Assembly: GCA_937988735.1 (NCBI GenBank)
Contig: CALKHQ010000146.1
Location: 1 to 23,041 of the forward strand
Length of the DNA stretch: 23,041 bases
Reading direction: 5' to 3'
From: an uncultured Alphaproteobacteria bacterium
GTDB lineage: Bacteria > Pseudomonadota > Alphaproteobacteria > CALKHQ01
This document shows positions 7,944 through 15,772 of this stretch, piece by piece (the stretch's first letter is position 1; every line of letters starts with the position of its first letter). Under the pieces are notes generated by a model, which did no database searches, had not been told where the DNA came from, and was given only the letters and a program-made list of their open reading frames with translations. A program made the translations under genes and the position numbers.

Positions 7944-8309
7944 ATGGCAAGCACCACGAGAAGCCTGTTCGAGAAGCGCAGGAGACGCACCCGGTTCCGC
8001 CTCCGGCAGCGCGCCGGCGGCAAGCCCCGTCTGTCGGTGTTCCGCTCGAACAAGCACATCCACGCCCAGATCATCGACGACGAGCGCGGCGTCACGCTGG
8101 CGAGCGCGTCGAGCATCGACAAGGAGCTGCGCGCGCAGCTGTCGAAGGGCAGCGACAAGGCGGCGGCTGCGGTCGTCGGCAAGGCGATCGCCGAGCGTGC
8201 GCTCGCGGCCGGGGTCGGGCCGGTCGTGTTCGACCGCGGCGGCTACGCCTTCCATGGCCGCGTCAAGGCGCTGGCCGATGCGGCCCGCGAGGCCGGCCTG
8301 CAGTTCTAG
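7944..8309 (+). CDS. rplR: 50S ribosomal protein L18
   Basis: L18 binds 5S rRNA with L5. Two adjacent ATG codons occur, at 7941 and 7944. The second is chosen because the AAGGGG site at 7932-7937 then has 6 bases of spacing rather than 3, but the first cannot be excluded and adds only one Met. The 121-residue product has the basic N-terminus FEKRRRRTRFRLRQR, RLSVFRSNKHIHAQIIDD and the C-terminal VVFDRGGYAFHGRVKALADAAREAGL, all diagnostic. rpsE follows after 18 bases. Confidence 0.96.
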   Translation: MASTTRSLFEKRRRRTRFRLRQRAGGKPRLSVFRSNKHIHAQIIDDERGVTLASASSIDKELRAQLSKGSDKAAAAVVGKAIAERALAAGVGPVVFDRGGYAFHGRVKALADAAREAGLQF

Positions 8310-8327
8310 CGAACGGATGAACGACTG

Positions 8328-8888
8328 ATGGCACGAGCGAGGGAAGAGCGCAGCGAGCGCGAGGGCGGCGGCGAGCTGATCGAGAAGCTGGTCAGCATCA
8401 ACCGCGTCGCCAAGGTGGTGAAGGGCGGACGGCGCTTCGGCTTCGCCGCGCTGGTGGTCGTCGGCGATGGCCGGGGCCGGGTCGGCCACGGCCATGGCAA
8501 GGCGCGCGAGGTGCCGGAGGCGATCCGCAAGGCGACGGAAGCTGCCAAGCGCAACATGATCAAGGTGCCGCTGCGCGAGAGCCGGACGCTGCACCACGAC
8601 GTGCACGGCCACTTCGGTGCCGGCCGCGTGATCATGCGTTCGGCGCCTCCGGGCACCGGCATCATCGCCGGCGGCCCGATGCGTGCCGTGTTCGAGAGCC
8701 TGGGGGTGCAGGACGTGGTGGCGAAGTCCGTCGGCACCTCCAACCCCTACAACATGATCCGGGCGGCGTTCGACGGCCTGGCCAACTCGGTGTCGCCGCG
8801 CCAGGTGGCGGCGAAGCGGTCGAAGAAGACCAGCGACATCCTCGGCCGCCGGTCGAAGCCGGAAGCGCAGGAGGCCGTCAGTGGCTGA
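8328..8888 (+). CDS. rpsE: 30S ribosomal protein S5
   Basis: S5 acts in decoding accuracy and at the mRNA entry site. The 186-residue product has the N-terminal double-stranded RNA-binding-like domain (LVSINRVAKVVKGGRRFGF, then VVVGDGRGRVGHGHGKA). The C-terminal domain follows, with APPGTGIIAGGPMRAVFE and VGTSNPYNMIRAAFDGL. A C-terminal extension of about 20 residues is usual in alphaproteobacteria. Its last codons overlap the rpmD start by 8 bases. Confidence 0.98.
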   Translation: MARAREERSEREGGGELIEKLVSINRVAKVVKGGRRFGFAALVVVGDGRGRVGHGHGKAREVPEAIRKATEAAKRNMIKVPLRESRTLHHDVHGHFGAGRVIMRSAPPGTGIIAGGPMRAVFESLGVQDVVAKSVGTSNPYNMIRAAFDGLANSVSPRQVAAKRSKKTSDILGRRSKPEAQEAVSG

Positions 8889-9087
8889 GTCGACGAAAGC
8901 GACCGGGGGCAAGATCAGGGTCACCCAGATCGGCAGCCCGATCCGCCGTCCCAAGGACCAGCGCGCGACGCTGGTCGGCCTGGGGCTGAACAAGATGCAC
9001 CGCAGCCGGGTGCTGGACGACACGCCCTCGGTCAGGGGCATGATCAACAAGGTGCATCATCTTCTGAAGGTCGAGCCCGCGGAATAG
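8881..9087 (+). CDS. rpmD: 50S ribosomal protein L30
   Basis: L30 is a small 50S protein near 5S rRNA. Translation starts at a GTG (8881) inside the end of rpsE. A CAGGAGG site at 8868-8874 sits 6 bases upstream and supports this start. The 68-residue product contains IRVTQIGSPIRRPKDQRATL and GLGLNKMHRSRVLDDTPSVRGMI, the L30 signature. The 8-base overlap with rpsE suggests translational coupling. Confidence 0.96.
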   Translation: MAESTKATGGKIRVTQIGSPIRRPKDQRATLVGLGLNKMHRSRVLDDTPSVRGMINKVHHLLKVEPAE

Positions 9088-9115
9088 GCGCGGCGGCTCG
9101 CTGGGTGGACATGCG

Positions 9116-9610
9116 ATGAAGCTGAACGAGATTTCCGACAATCCGGGCGCACGCCGCCCGAGGAAGCGGGTGGGTCGTGGCATCGGCTCCGGGCTGGGCA
9201 AGACGTCCGGCCGCGGTGTCAAGGGCCAGAAGGCGCGCAGCGGCGTGTCCATCAACGGCTATGAAGGCGGGCAGATGCCGATTCACCGGCGTCTGCCGAA
9301 GCGCGGCTTCAACAATGCCGTGCACCGCACCGCCTACGACATCGTCAACCTGGGCCGGCTGCAGGCCGCAGTGGACGCGGGCCGGCTCGAGGCGGGCTCC
9401 GTGGTCGATGCGGACGCGCTGATTGCCGCCGGTCTCCTGCGCCGGAAGCGGAATCCGATCCGGCTGCTGGGCAAGGGCGAGCTGAAGGCGAAGCTCACCA
9501 TCCACGCCGCCGCCGCGTCGAAGTCGGCGATCGCCGCCGTGGAACAGGCCGGGGGCTCCGTGGTCCTGACGCCGGTCAAGGCGCCCAAGGCAGAGGCCGC
9601 CGAGGCCTGA
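9116..9610 (+). CDS. rplO: 50S ribosomal protein L15
   Basis: L15 is a 50S assembly protein with a long glycine-rich extension into the rRNA core. The 164-residue product shows MKLNEISDNPGARRPRKRVG and GRGIGSGLGKTSGRGVKGQKAR, then SGVSINGYEGGQMPIHRRLPKRGF, which are characteristic. The C-terminal end (AAASKSAIAAVEQAGGSVV) is the conserved L15/L18e fold. It is followed by a hairpin and then secY. Confidence 0.98.
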   Translation: MKLNEISDNPGARRPRKRVGRGIGSGLGKTSGRGVKGQKARSGVSINGYEGGQMPIHRRLPKRGFNNAVHRTAYDIVNLGRLQAAVDAGRLEAGSVVDADALIAAGLLRRKRNPIRLLGKGELKAKLTIHAAAASKSAIAAVEQAGGSVVLTPVKAPKAEAAEA

Positions 9611-9617
9611 GCCGCGC

Positions 9618-9639
9618 CGGGCCGCCCGCGGGCGGCCCG
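9618..9639 (+). other. GC hairpin between rplO and secY
   Basis: A 9-bp perfect stem (9618-9626 with 9631-9639) closed by a CGCG tetraloop occupies part of the 53-base gap between rplO and secY. There is no T-run after it, so it is unlikely to be an efficient intrinsic terminator. It could be an mRNA processing or stability element that sets secY apart from the ribosomal genes, or be without function. secY has its own strong AGGGGGAG site downstream of it. Confidence 0.4.
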
Positions 9640-9663
9640 CCGATCTGAGACAGGGGGAGCCGA

Positions 9664-11009
<1,346 letters not shown>

Positions 11010-11013
<4 letters not shown>

Positions 11014-11603
11014 ACATCATTCTGCTAGGGCCGCCGGGGGCGGGGAAGGGAACGCAGGCGGCTCGGCTGCAGGCCGATCGCGGCATGATCCAGCTCTCCA
11101 CCGGCGACATGCTGCGCGCGGCCGTCCAGGCGAACACGCTGCTGGGCCGCCGGGCCAAGGCGATCATGGACCGGGGCGACCTGGTGCCGGACGACGTGAT
11201 GGTCGGCATGATCGCCGAGCGGATCGGCGAGCCGGACTGCGCCAACGGCTTCATCCTCGACGGCTTCCCGCGCACCGTGGCCCAGGCCGAGGCGCTGGAC
11301 CGCATGCTCGAGGAGAAGGGGCTGAAGCTCGACCGGGTGATCGAACTCCGGGTCGACGAGGAGGCGCTGATCGCGCGCATCGGCAACCGGGCCGCCGAGG
11401 CGGTAGCCGCCGGCGAGAAGACCCGCGCCGACGACGACGTCTCCGTCGCCCGCCGCCGGTTCGAGGTCTACCGCGCGCAGACCGCGCCGATCCTTCCCTA
11501 CTATGCGGCGAAGGGCCTGCTCGAGACCGTGGACGGCATGCAGGACATCGAGAGCGTCTATCGCGACATCACGGCTATCCTGGATCGGATCGATGGCAAT
11601 TGA
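11010..11603 (+). CDS. adk: Adenylate kinase (short-LID form)
   Basis: Adenylate kinase catalyses ATP + AMP = 2 ADP in the cytosol. The P-loop GPPGAGKGTQ is at residues 7-16. STGDMLRAAV and DGFPRTVAQAEAL form the AMP-binding and core regions. The LID is the short kind (NRAAEAVAAGEKTRADDD) with no cysteine zinc cluster, giving 197 residues rather than about 214. The location between secY and rpsM is common in alphaproteobacteria. Its start overlaps the secY stop by 4 bases, and its TGA stop lies inside the -35 box of a promoter for the next genes. Confidence 0.98.
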
Positions 11604-11627
11604 CAGGCAGGAGGGGCGGACTATATT
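11600..11627 (+). promoter_or_regulatory. Sigma-70 promoter for rpsM-rpsK-rpoA-rplQ
   Basis: A perfect -35 hexamer TTGACA (11600-11605) and a -10-like TATATT (11622-11627) are separated by 16 bases. This is the best promoter-like pair I could find in the window and stands out in such GC-rich DNA. The -35 box contains the adk stop codon. Transcription would be expected to start near 11634, giving an untranslated leader of about 90 bases before the rpsM GTG. Known biology: housekeeping sigma factors of alphaproteobacteria use these boxes. Inferred: it supplies extra transcription to the alpha block. Confidence 0.8.
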
Positions 11628-11662
11628 CAGCGCCCTTCACGCAGTTCGGGCAGGGCGGCGCG

Positions 11663-11683
11663 CGAGCGTCCGCTCGGTTTTTT
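11663..11683 (+). terminator. Attenuator-like hairpin with T-run in the rpsM leader
   Basis: CGAGC (11663-11667), a GTCC loop and GCTCG (11672-11676) form a 5-bp stem, followed after one G by six consecutive Ts (11678-11683). It lies between the promoter at 11600 and the rpsM start, so transcripts from either source must pass it. The stem is short, so full termination is unlikely; partial termination or attenuation, or a pause site, is plausible. It could also limit read-through from the spc block. Confidence 0.5.
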
Positions 11684-11723
11684 GCGTTCCGCGCATCCGC
11701 GCAGCAAGCAAGGAGTGACGAGG

Positions 11724-12092
11724 GTGGCGCGTATTTCCGGCGTCAACATTCCGACCCAGAAGCGCGTGCACGTCGCGCTCACCTATATCTACGGCATCGG
11801 CCCGGCGAAGGCGGGCGAGATCTGCGCGAAGGTCGGCATCCCGGAGGAGCGCCGGGTGCATGACCTGACCGAGGACGAGCTCATCCGCATCCGCGAGGTG
11901 ATCGAGTCGGAGTACACGGTCGAGGGCGACCTTCGGCGCGAGGTCGCGATGAACATCAAGCGGCTGATGGACCTCGGCTGCTATCGCGGCCTGCGGCACC
12001 GCAAGCAGCTTCCGGTGCGCGGCCAGCGGACGCACACCAACGCGCGGACCCGCAAGGGCAAGGCGCGCGCGATCGCGGGCAAGAAGAAGTAG
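11724..12092 (+). CDS. rpsM: 30S ribosomal protein S13
   Basis: S13 is in the 30S head and makes the B1 bridges to the large subunit and P-site tRNA contacts. A GTG start at 11724 is chosen. An AAGGAG site (11710-11715) lies 8 bases upstream, and the product then begins MARISGVNIPTQKR, the family start, with the usual 122 residues. An in-frame start at 11682 would lie in the T-run of the leader hairpin and add unrelated residues. The C-terminal RGQRTHTNARTRKGKARA is diagnostic. The 68-base gap to rpsK holds a self-complementary 14-base stretch but no promoter I can recognise. Confidence 0.97.
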   Translation: MARISGVNIPTQKRVHVALTYIYGIGPAKAGEICAKVGIPEERRVHDLTEDELIRIREVIESEYTVEGDLRREVAMNIKRLMDLGCYRGLRHRKQLPVRGQRTHTNARTRKGKARAIAGKKK

Positions 12093-12160
12093 TCACGGCG
12101 TGATGCGGGCCACGGCGGCGGTCGCGACCGCGCCGGGTGCCGCCCAACGGGAGTAGCAGG

Positions 12161-12553
12161 ATGGCTAGAGCCACAGTTGCGCGGCCGCGGCGGCGCGAGC
12201 GCAAGAACATTACCTCGGGCGTCGCGCATGTGAACGCTACGTTCAACAACACGATGATCACCATCACCGACGCCCAGGGCAACACCATCTCCTGGTCGTC
12301 GGCCGGCAGCCAGGGTTTCAAGGGCTCGCGCAAGTCGACCCCCTATGCCGCGCAGACCGCCGCCGAGGACGCGGGCCGCAAGGCGCAGGAGCACGGCATG
12401 CGCACGCTGGAGGTCGAGGTGAAGGGGCCGGGCTCGGGCCGCGAGTCGGCGCTGCGCGCGCTGCAGGCGGTTGGCTTCACCATCACCTCGATCCGCGACG
12501 TGACGCCGATCCCGCACAACGGCTGCCGCGCCCGCAAGCGCCGGCGGGTCTGA
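12161..12553 (+). CDS. rpsK: 30S ribosomal protein S11
   Basis: S11 lines the 30S platform near the E site. The ATG at 12161 gives 130 residues beginning MARATVARPRRRERKNI, with VAHVNATFNNTMITITDAQGN, SSAGSQGFKGSRKSTPYAAQ and the C-terminal DVTPIPHNGCRARKRRRV, all conserved. An in-frame codon at 12137 precedes it but would add eight unconserved residues. A GGGAG site at 12149-12153 supports the ATG. rpoA follows after a structured 125-base gap. Confidence 0.97.
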   Translation: MARATVARPRRRERKNITSGVAHVNATFNNTMITITDAQGNTISWSSAGSQGFKGSRKSTPYAAQTAAEDAGRKAQEHGMRTLEVEVKGPGSGRESALRALQAVGFTITSIRDVTPIPHNGCRARKRRRV

Positions 12554-12567
12554 GCGCATTCGTTGTT

Positions 12568-12615
12568 GCGCCGGCTGCGTCATCGCGCCGGCGCTGTCCG
12601 CCGGGATGGCGGACA
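12568..12615 (+). promoter_or_regulatory. Two abutting hairpins in the rpoA leader
   Basis: The rpsK-rpoA gap contains an 8-bp stem (GCGCCGGC 12568-12575 with GCCGGCGC 12587-12594, 11-base loop). A second 8-bp stem begins on the very next base (TGTCCGCC 12595-12602 with GGCGGACA 12608-12615, 5-base loop). A perfect 12-base palindrome, CCGCAATTGCGG, follows at 12619-12630. No T-run follows, so this is not a typical terminator. The stems could stack coaxially in the mRNA and act as a processing site or protein-binding site that sets rpoA expression apart from the ribosomal genes. The function is inferred, and the pairing is directly visible. Confidence 0.5.
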
Positions 12616-12678
12616 ATCCCGCAATTGCGGCGCGTCGCGGTCAGAGTCCGCCGCGCCGGGTGCAGAAAGGTCTGATCG

Positions 12679-13695
12679 GTGCTTCAGAAGAACTGGACCG
12701 AGCTCAAGAAGCCCAGCCGGCTGCAGATCCAGCCGAAGGGCGACGGCCGGCATGTTGCCGAGATCGAGGCGGAGCCACTGGAGCGCGGTTTCGGGCTCAC
12801 CCTCGGCAACGCATTGCGGCGGGTGCTGCTGTCGTCGCTGCAGGGTGCAGCGGTGACCGCGGTGAAGATCGACGGCGTGCTCCACGAGTTCTCCTCGATC
12901 CCCGGCGTGCGCGAGGACGTCACCGACATCATCCTCAACATCAAGTCGATGGGCCTGAGGATGCATGGTGAGGGGCCGAAGCGGATGACGCTGATCGCCA
13001 CCGGCCCCGGCGAGGTGACGGCCGGCGCGATCGAGAGCGGCCATGACATCGAGGTGCTCGACCCGTCGCATCACATCATGACGCTGGACGACGGCGCGCG
13101 GGTGTCGATGGAGCTGACGGTCGAGACCGGCAAGGGCTATGTCCCCGCGTCGGCGAGCCGGGCGGAAGACGCGCCGATCGGGCTGATCCCGGTCGATGCG
13201 CTGTTCAGCCCGGTGAAGCGGGTCTCCTACAAGGTGGAGAACGCCCGCGTCGGCCAGGTGACGGACTACGACAAGCTGATCATGCAGGTGGAGACCAACG
13301 GCGCGATCACGCCGGAGGACGCGGTGGCGCTGGCCGCGCGCATCCTGCAGGACCAGCTGCAGACGTTCATCAACTTCGAGGAGCCGCGGGCCGAGGCCAA
13401 GAAGGAGGAGCAGGAGGAGATTCCGTTCAACCGGAACCTGCTGCGCAAGGTGGACGAGCTCGAGCTCAGCGTGCGTTCGGCGAACTGCCTGAAGAACGAC
13501 AACATCATCTACATCGGCGACCTGGTGCAGAAGACCGAGGCGGAGATGCTCCGCACCCCGAACTTCGGGCGGAAGTCGCTGAACGAGATCAAGGAAGTCC
13601 TGGTCAGCATGGGTCTCACGCTCGGCATGGAGATCCCGAACTGGCCGCCTGAGAACATCGAGGAGCTGGCGAAGCGTCTGGAAGAGCCCTTCTGA
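12679..13695 (+). CDS. rpoA: DNA-directed RNA polymerase subunit alpha
   Basis: The alpha subunit dimerises to start RNA polymerase assembly, and its C-terminal domain contacts UP elements and activators. The start is a GTG (12679) with GAAAGG 8 bases upstream. The product begins MLQKNWTELKKPSRLQ, like other alphaproteobacterial RpoA. The N-terminal domain (1 to ~235) shows ERGFGLTLGNALRRVLLSSL. An acidic, charged linker (about 236-250) leads to the C-terminal domain, with RSANCLKNDNIIYIGDL (from R266) and TPNFGRKSLNEIKEVL, the helix-hairpin-helix DNA-binding part. At 338 residues the length is normal. It is followed by rplQ after 38 bases. Confidence 0.98.
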   Translation: MLQKNWTELKKPSRLQIQPKGDGRHVAEIEAEPLERGFGLTLGNALRRVLLSSLQGAAVTAVKIDGVLHEFSSIPGVREDVTDIILNIKSMGLRMHGEGPKRMTLIATGPGEVTAGAIESGHDIEVLDPSHHIMTLDDGARVSMELTVETGKGYVPASASRAEDAPIGLIPVDALFSPVKRVSYKVENARVGQVTDYDKLIMQVETNGAITPEDAVALAARILQDQLQTFINFEEPRAEAKKEEQEEIPFNRNLLRKVDELELSVRSANCLKNDNIIYIGDLVQKTEAEMLRTPNFGRKSLNEIKEVLVSMGLTLGMEIPNWPPENIEELAKRLEEPF

Positions 13696-13733
13696 TCGGG
13701 CTTCATCGGACGCTTGGCGCGGGGGAGTAGGAC

Positions 13734-14156
13734 ATGCGGCACAGAATGGCCAACCGGAAGCTGGGGCGGACCCATGCGCACGTGCAGGCGATGCTCGCCA
13801 ACATGGCGGCGTCGCTGATCAAGCACGAGCAGATCACCACCACGCTGCCCAAGGCGCGGGAGGTGCGGCGGGTTGCCGACAAGCTGGTGACGCTCGGCAA
13901 GCGCGGCAACCTCCATGCCCGCCGCCAGGCGCTGCGGCTGATTCCGGACCCGAAGCTGGCGGACAAGCTGTTCACCACGCTGGCGGAGCGGTACCGGACG
14001 CGCAATGGCGGCTACACCCGGGTGCTGAAGGCCGGGTTCCGCTACGGCGACAACGCCCCGCTCGCCATCGTCGAACTGGTGGACCGCGACCCCAGCGCCA
14101 AGGGCCAGGACTCCGGGCCGAAGCCGGGCGCCGAGGCGGAAGACGCCGAGGACTGA
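13734..14156 (+). CDS. rplQ: 50S ribosomal protein L17
   Basis: L17 sits near the tunnel exit on the solvent side. The 140-residue product starts MRHRMANRKLGRTHAHVQAM. It has NMAASLIKHEQITTTLPKA, the GNLHARRQALRL segment and GGYTRVLKAGFRYGDNAPLAIVELVDR. The last ~18 residues (about 123-140) form an acidic, Gly/Ala/Glu/Asp-rich tail beyond the conserved core. It is the final gene of the ribosomal cluster, with a strong terminator 34 bases after its stop. Confidence 0.98.
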   Translation: MRHRMANRKLGRTHAHVQAMLANMAASLIKHEQITTTLPKAREVRRVADKLVTLGKRGNLHARRQALRLIPDPKLADKLFTTLAERYRTRNGGYTRVLKAGFRYGDNAPLAIVELVDRDPSAKGQDSGPKPGAEAEDAED

Positions 14157-14190
14157 GCCGGCGGCCGAACGGCCTGACCGAACCGACCGG

Positions 14191-14220
14191 AAGGGCAGCC
14201 GCCCAGCGGCTGCCCTTTTT
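14191..14220 (+). terminator. Rho-independent terminator after rplQ
   Basis: A 10-bp perfect stem (GGGCAGCCGC 14193-14202 with GCGGCTGCCC 14206-14215) with a CCA loop is followed by TTTTT (14216-14220). Two As before the stem can extend the pairing into the Ts. This is the most convincing intrinsic terminator in the window and ends the ribosomal cluster. The remaining gap to the protease start (14221-14276) shows no clear -35/-10 pair, so the next unit's promoter is unresolved. Confidence 0.92.
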
Positions 14221-14276
14221 CGTTGGCAGATGCTAGATGTTGGGCCGGTCCGGGACGCGGGGGAGTTCTGGGAGCG

Positions 14277-15755
14277 ATGACCGCAGCTTCTGACAGGGTA
14301 CGAGGCCCGCGCGGAGGGCCGCTCACCGTCGCGACGGCGCTCGCCTTGCTGCTGGCCGCAACGCCGGCCGCGGCGGACTGGCTGACGCTCCAGCGCAGCG
14401 ACGCGACGGTGGCGGTGCCGGAGAGCCCGACGCAGATCCAGCTTTCCTTCGCCCCGATTGTCGAGGCTGCCGCGCCGGCGGTGGTCAACATCCTGACCAG
14501 CGTCTATGTCGGGTCCGGCGGCTCCCGGCTTTACGATGACCCCTTCTTCCGCGAGTTCTTCAACCGGCGGCGGCCGTTCTCCCAGGGCCAGGACGCGACG
14601 CCGCAGACCGAGCCGCTGTCGCTCGGCTCCGGCGTGATCGTCGCTCCGGACGGCATCGTCGTCACCAACTATCACGTGATAGAGGGCGCGGACGAGATCA
14701 CCGTCGTCCTTGCCGACCGCCGCGAATTCCGGGCCCAGATCATCGGCACCGACCCCGACACCGACCTCGCGGTGCTGCGCATCGACGTGCCGGGGCCGCT
14801 CGCCTACCTGGAGATGGGCGACCCGGACGCGCTGAAGGTGGGTGACCTGGTGCTGGCGATCGGCAACCCGTTCGGCGTCGGCCAGACGGTGACCAGCGGC
14901 ATCGTCTCGGCGCTTGCCCGCACCGACATCGGCGTTGCCGACTACGCCTTCTTCATCCAGACCGATGCCGCGATCAACCCGGGCAATTCCGGCGGCGCCC
15001 TGGTGACGATGGACGGGCGGCTGATCGGCATCAACACCGCCATCTACTCCGAAACCGGCAATTCGGCCGGCATCGGCTTCGCCATCCCGGTCAACATGGT
15101 GCAGCGGGTGGTGACCGCGCTGCTCGAGGGCGGCGCCGTGCTGCGCCCGTGGCTCGGCGTCTCGATGGAGGACGTGACCGCGGCAATGGCGATCCAGATC
15201 GGGCTCAGCCGTCCCTACGGCGCGCTCGTCGTCTCGGTCGCCCCCGACAGCCCGGCCCACCGCGCGGGCCTGCAACCGGGCGACGTCGTGCTGGCGATCG
15301 ACGGGCACGAGCTGGAGAACGGCGACGCCGTCCGCTTCCGCATCGGCACCTACGCGCCCGACGACGCGGTCGCGCTGACGGTGATGCGCGGCGGGACGGA
15401 GCTTCGCCTCACCGCCGTGCTGGCGCTGCCGCCCAGCGCGCTGGCGACGGCGGAGGCGATCACGATCTCGGGGCGCAACCCGCTCGCCGGATCCTCGGTG
15501 GTGACGCTGACCCCGGCGCTGATGACCGAGTTCGGCCTCGGCCAGATGCGCGGCGGCGCGCTGGTGACGGCGGTGGAGCCGAACACGGCCGCGTACAACA
15601 TCGGGCTGGCGGTCGGCGACGTGGTCGTCGGCGTCAACGGCCGCGAGATCCTGGATGCGGAGAGCCTGGCGCAGCTGGTGTCGCAGCCGCTGCCGCTGTG
15701 GCGCATTTCGGTGATGCGGGCCGGCGAGCTGCTGACCGTGACCCTGCGCGGCTGA
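14277..15755 (+). CDS. degQ: Periplasmic HtrA/DegQ-type serine endoprotease
   Basis: HtrA-family proteases degrade or hold misfolded envelope proteins. The ATG at 14277 has GGGAG-like sequence upstream; a TTG at 14223 would lie in the preceding terminator and is rejected. Residues 1-33 look like a Sec signal peptide (basic start, TVATALALLLAATPAAA, cleavage near A33/D34). The trypsin-like domain has the catalytic triad His133 (TNYHVIEG), Asp163 (DTDLAVL) and Ser238 (NPGNSGGAL). Two PDZ domains follow, at about 292-385 and 400-490. At 492 residues it fits DegP/DegQ/MucD-like members; which subtype it is cannot be settled by eye. It starts a run of seven tightly packed + strand genes, with rarA 17 bases downstream. 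Confidence 0.9.
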   Translation: MTAASDRVRGPRGGPLTVATALALLLAATPAAADWLTLQRSDATVAVPESPTQIQLSFAPIVEAAAPAVVNILTSVYVGSGGSRLYDDPFFREFFNRRRPFSQGQDATPQTEPLSLGSGVIVAPDGIVVTNYHVIEGADEITVVLADRREFRAQIIGTDPDTDLAVLRIDVPGPLAYLEMGDPDALKVGDLVLAIGNPFGVGQTVTSGIVSALARTDIGVADYAFFIQTDAAINPGNSGGALVTMDGRLIGINTAIYSETGNSAGIGFAIPVNMVQRVVTALLEGGAVLRPWLGVSMEDVTAAMAIQIGLSRPYGALVVSVAPDSPAHRAGLQPGDVVLAIDGHELENGDAVRFRIGTYAPDDAVALTVMRGGTELRLTAVLALPPSALATAEAITISGRNPLAGSSVVTLTPALMTEFGLGQMRGGALVTAVEPNTAAYNIGLAVGDVVVGVNGREILDAESLAQLVSQPLPLWRISVMRAGELLTVTLRG

Positions 15756-15772
15756 CGGGGGCGCGGGTCCCG

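Noticed and set aside
11604..11723. rpmJ (L36) or rpsD (S4) in the alpha block
   Set aside because: Neither is present in the adk-rpsM or rpsK-rpoA gap. Their absence is normal for alphaproteobacteria, where they are elsewhere in the genome, so it is not a deletion.
12118..12131. Perfect 14-base palindrome GCGGTCGCGACCGC between rpsM and rpsK
   Set aside because: With no loop it cannot form a stable hairpin, and in sequence of this GC content short GC palindromes are expected by chance. No partner site was seen.
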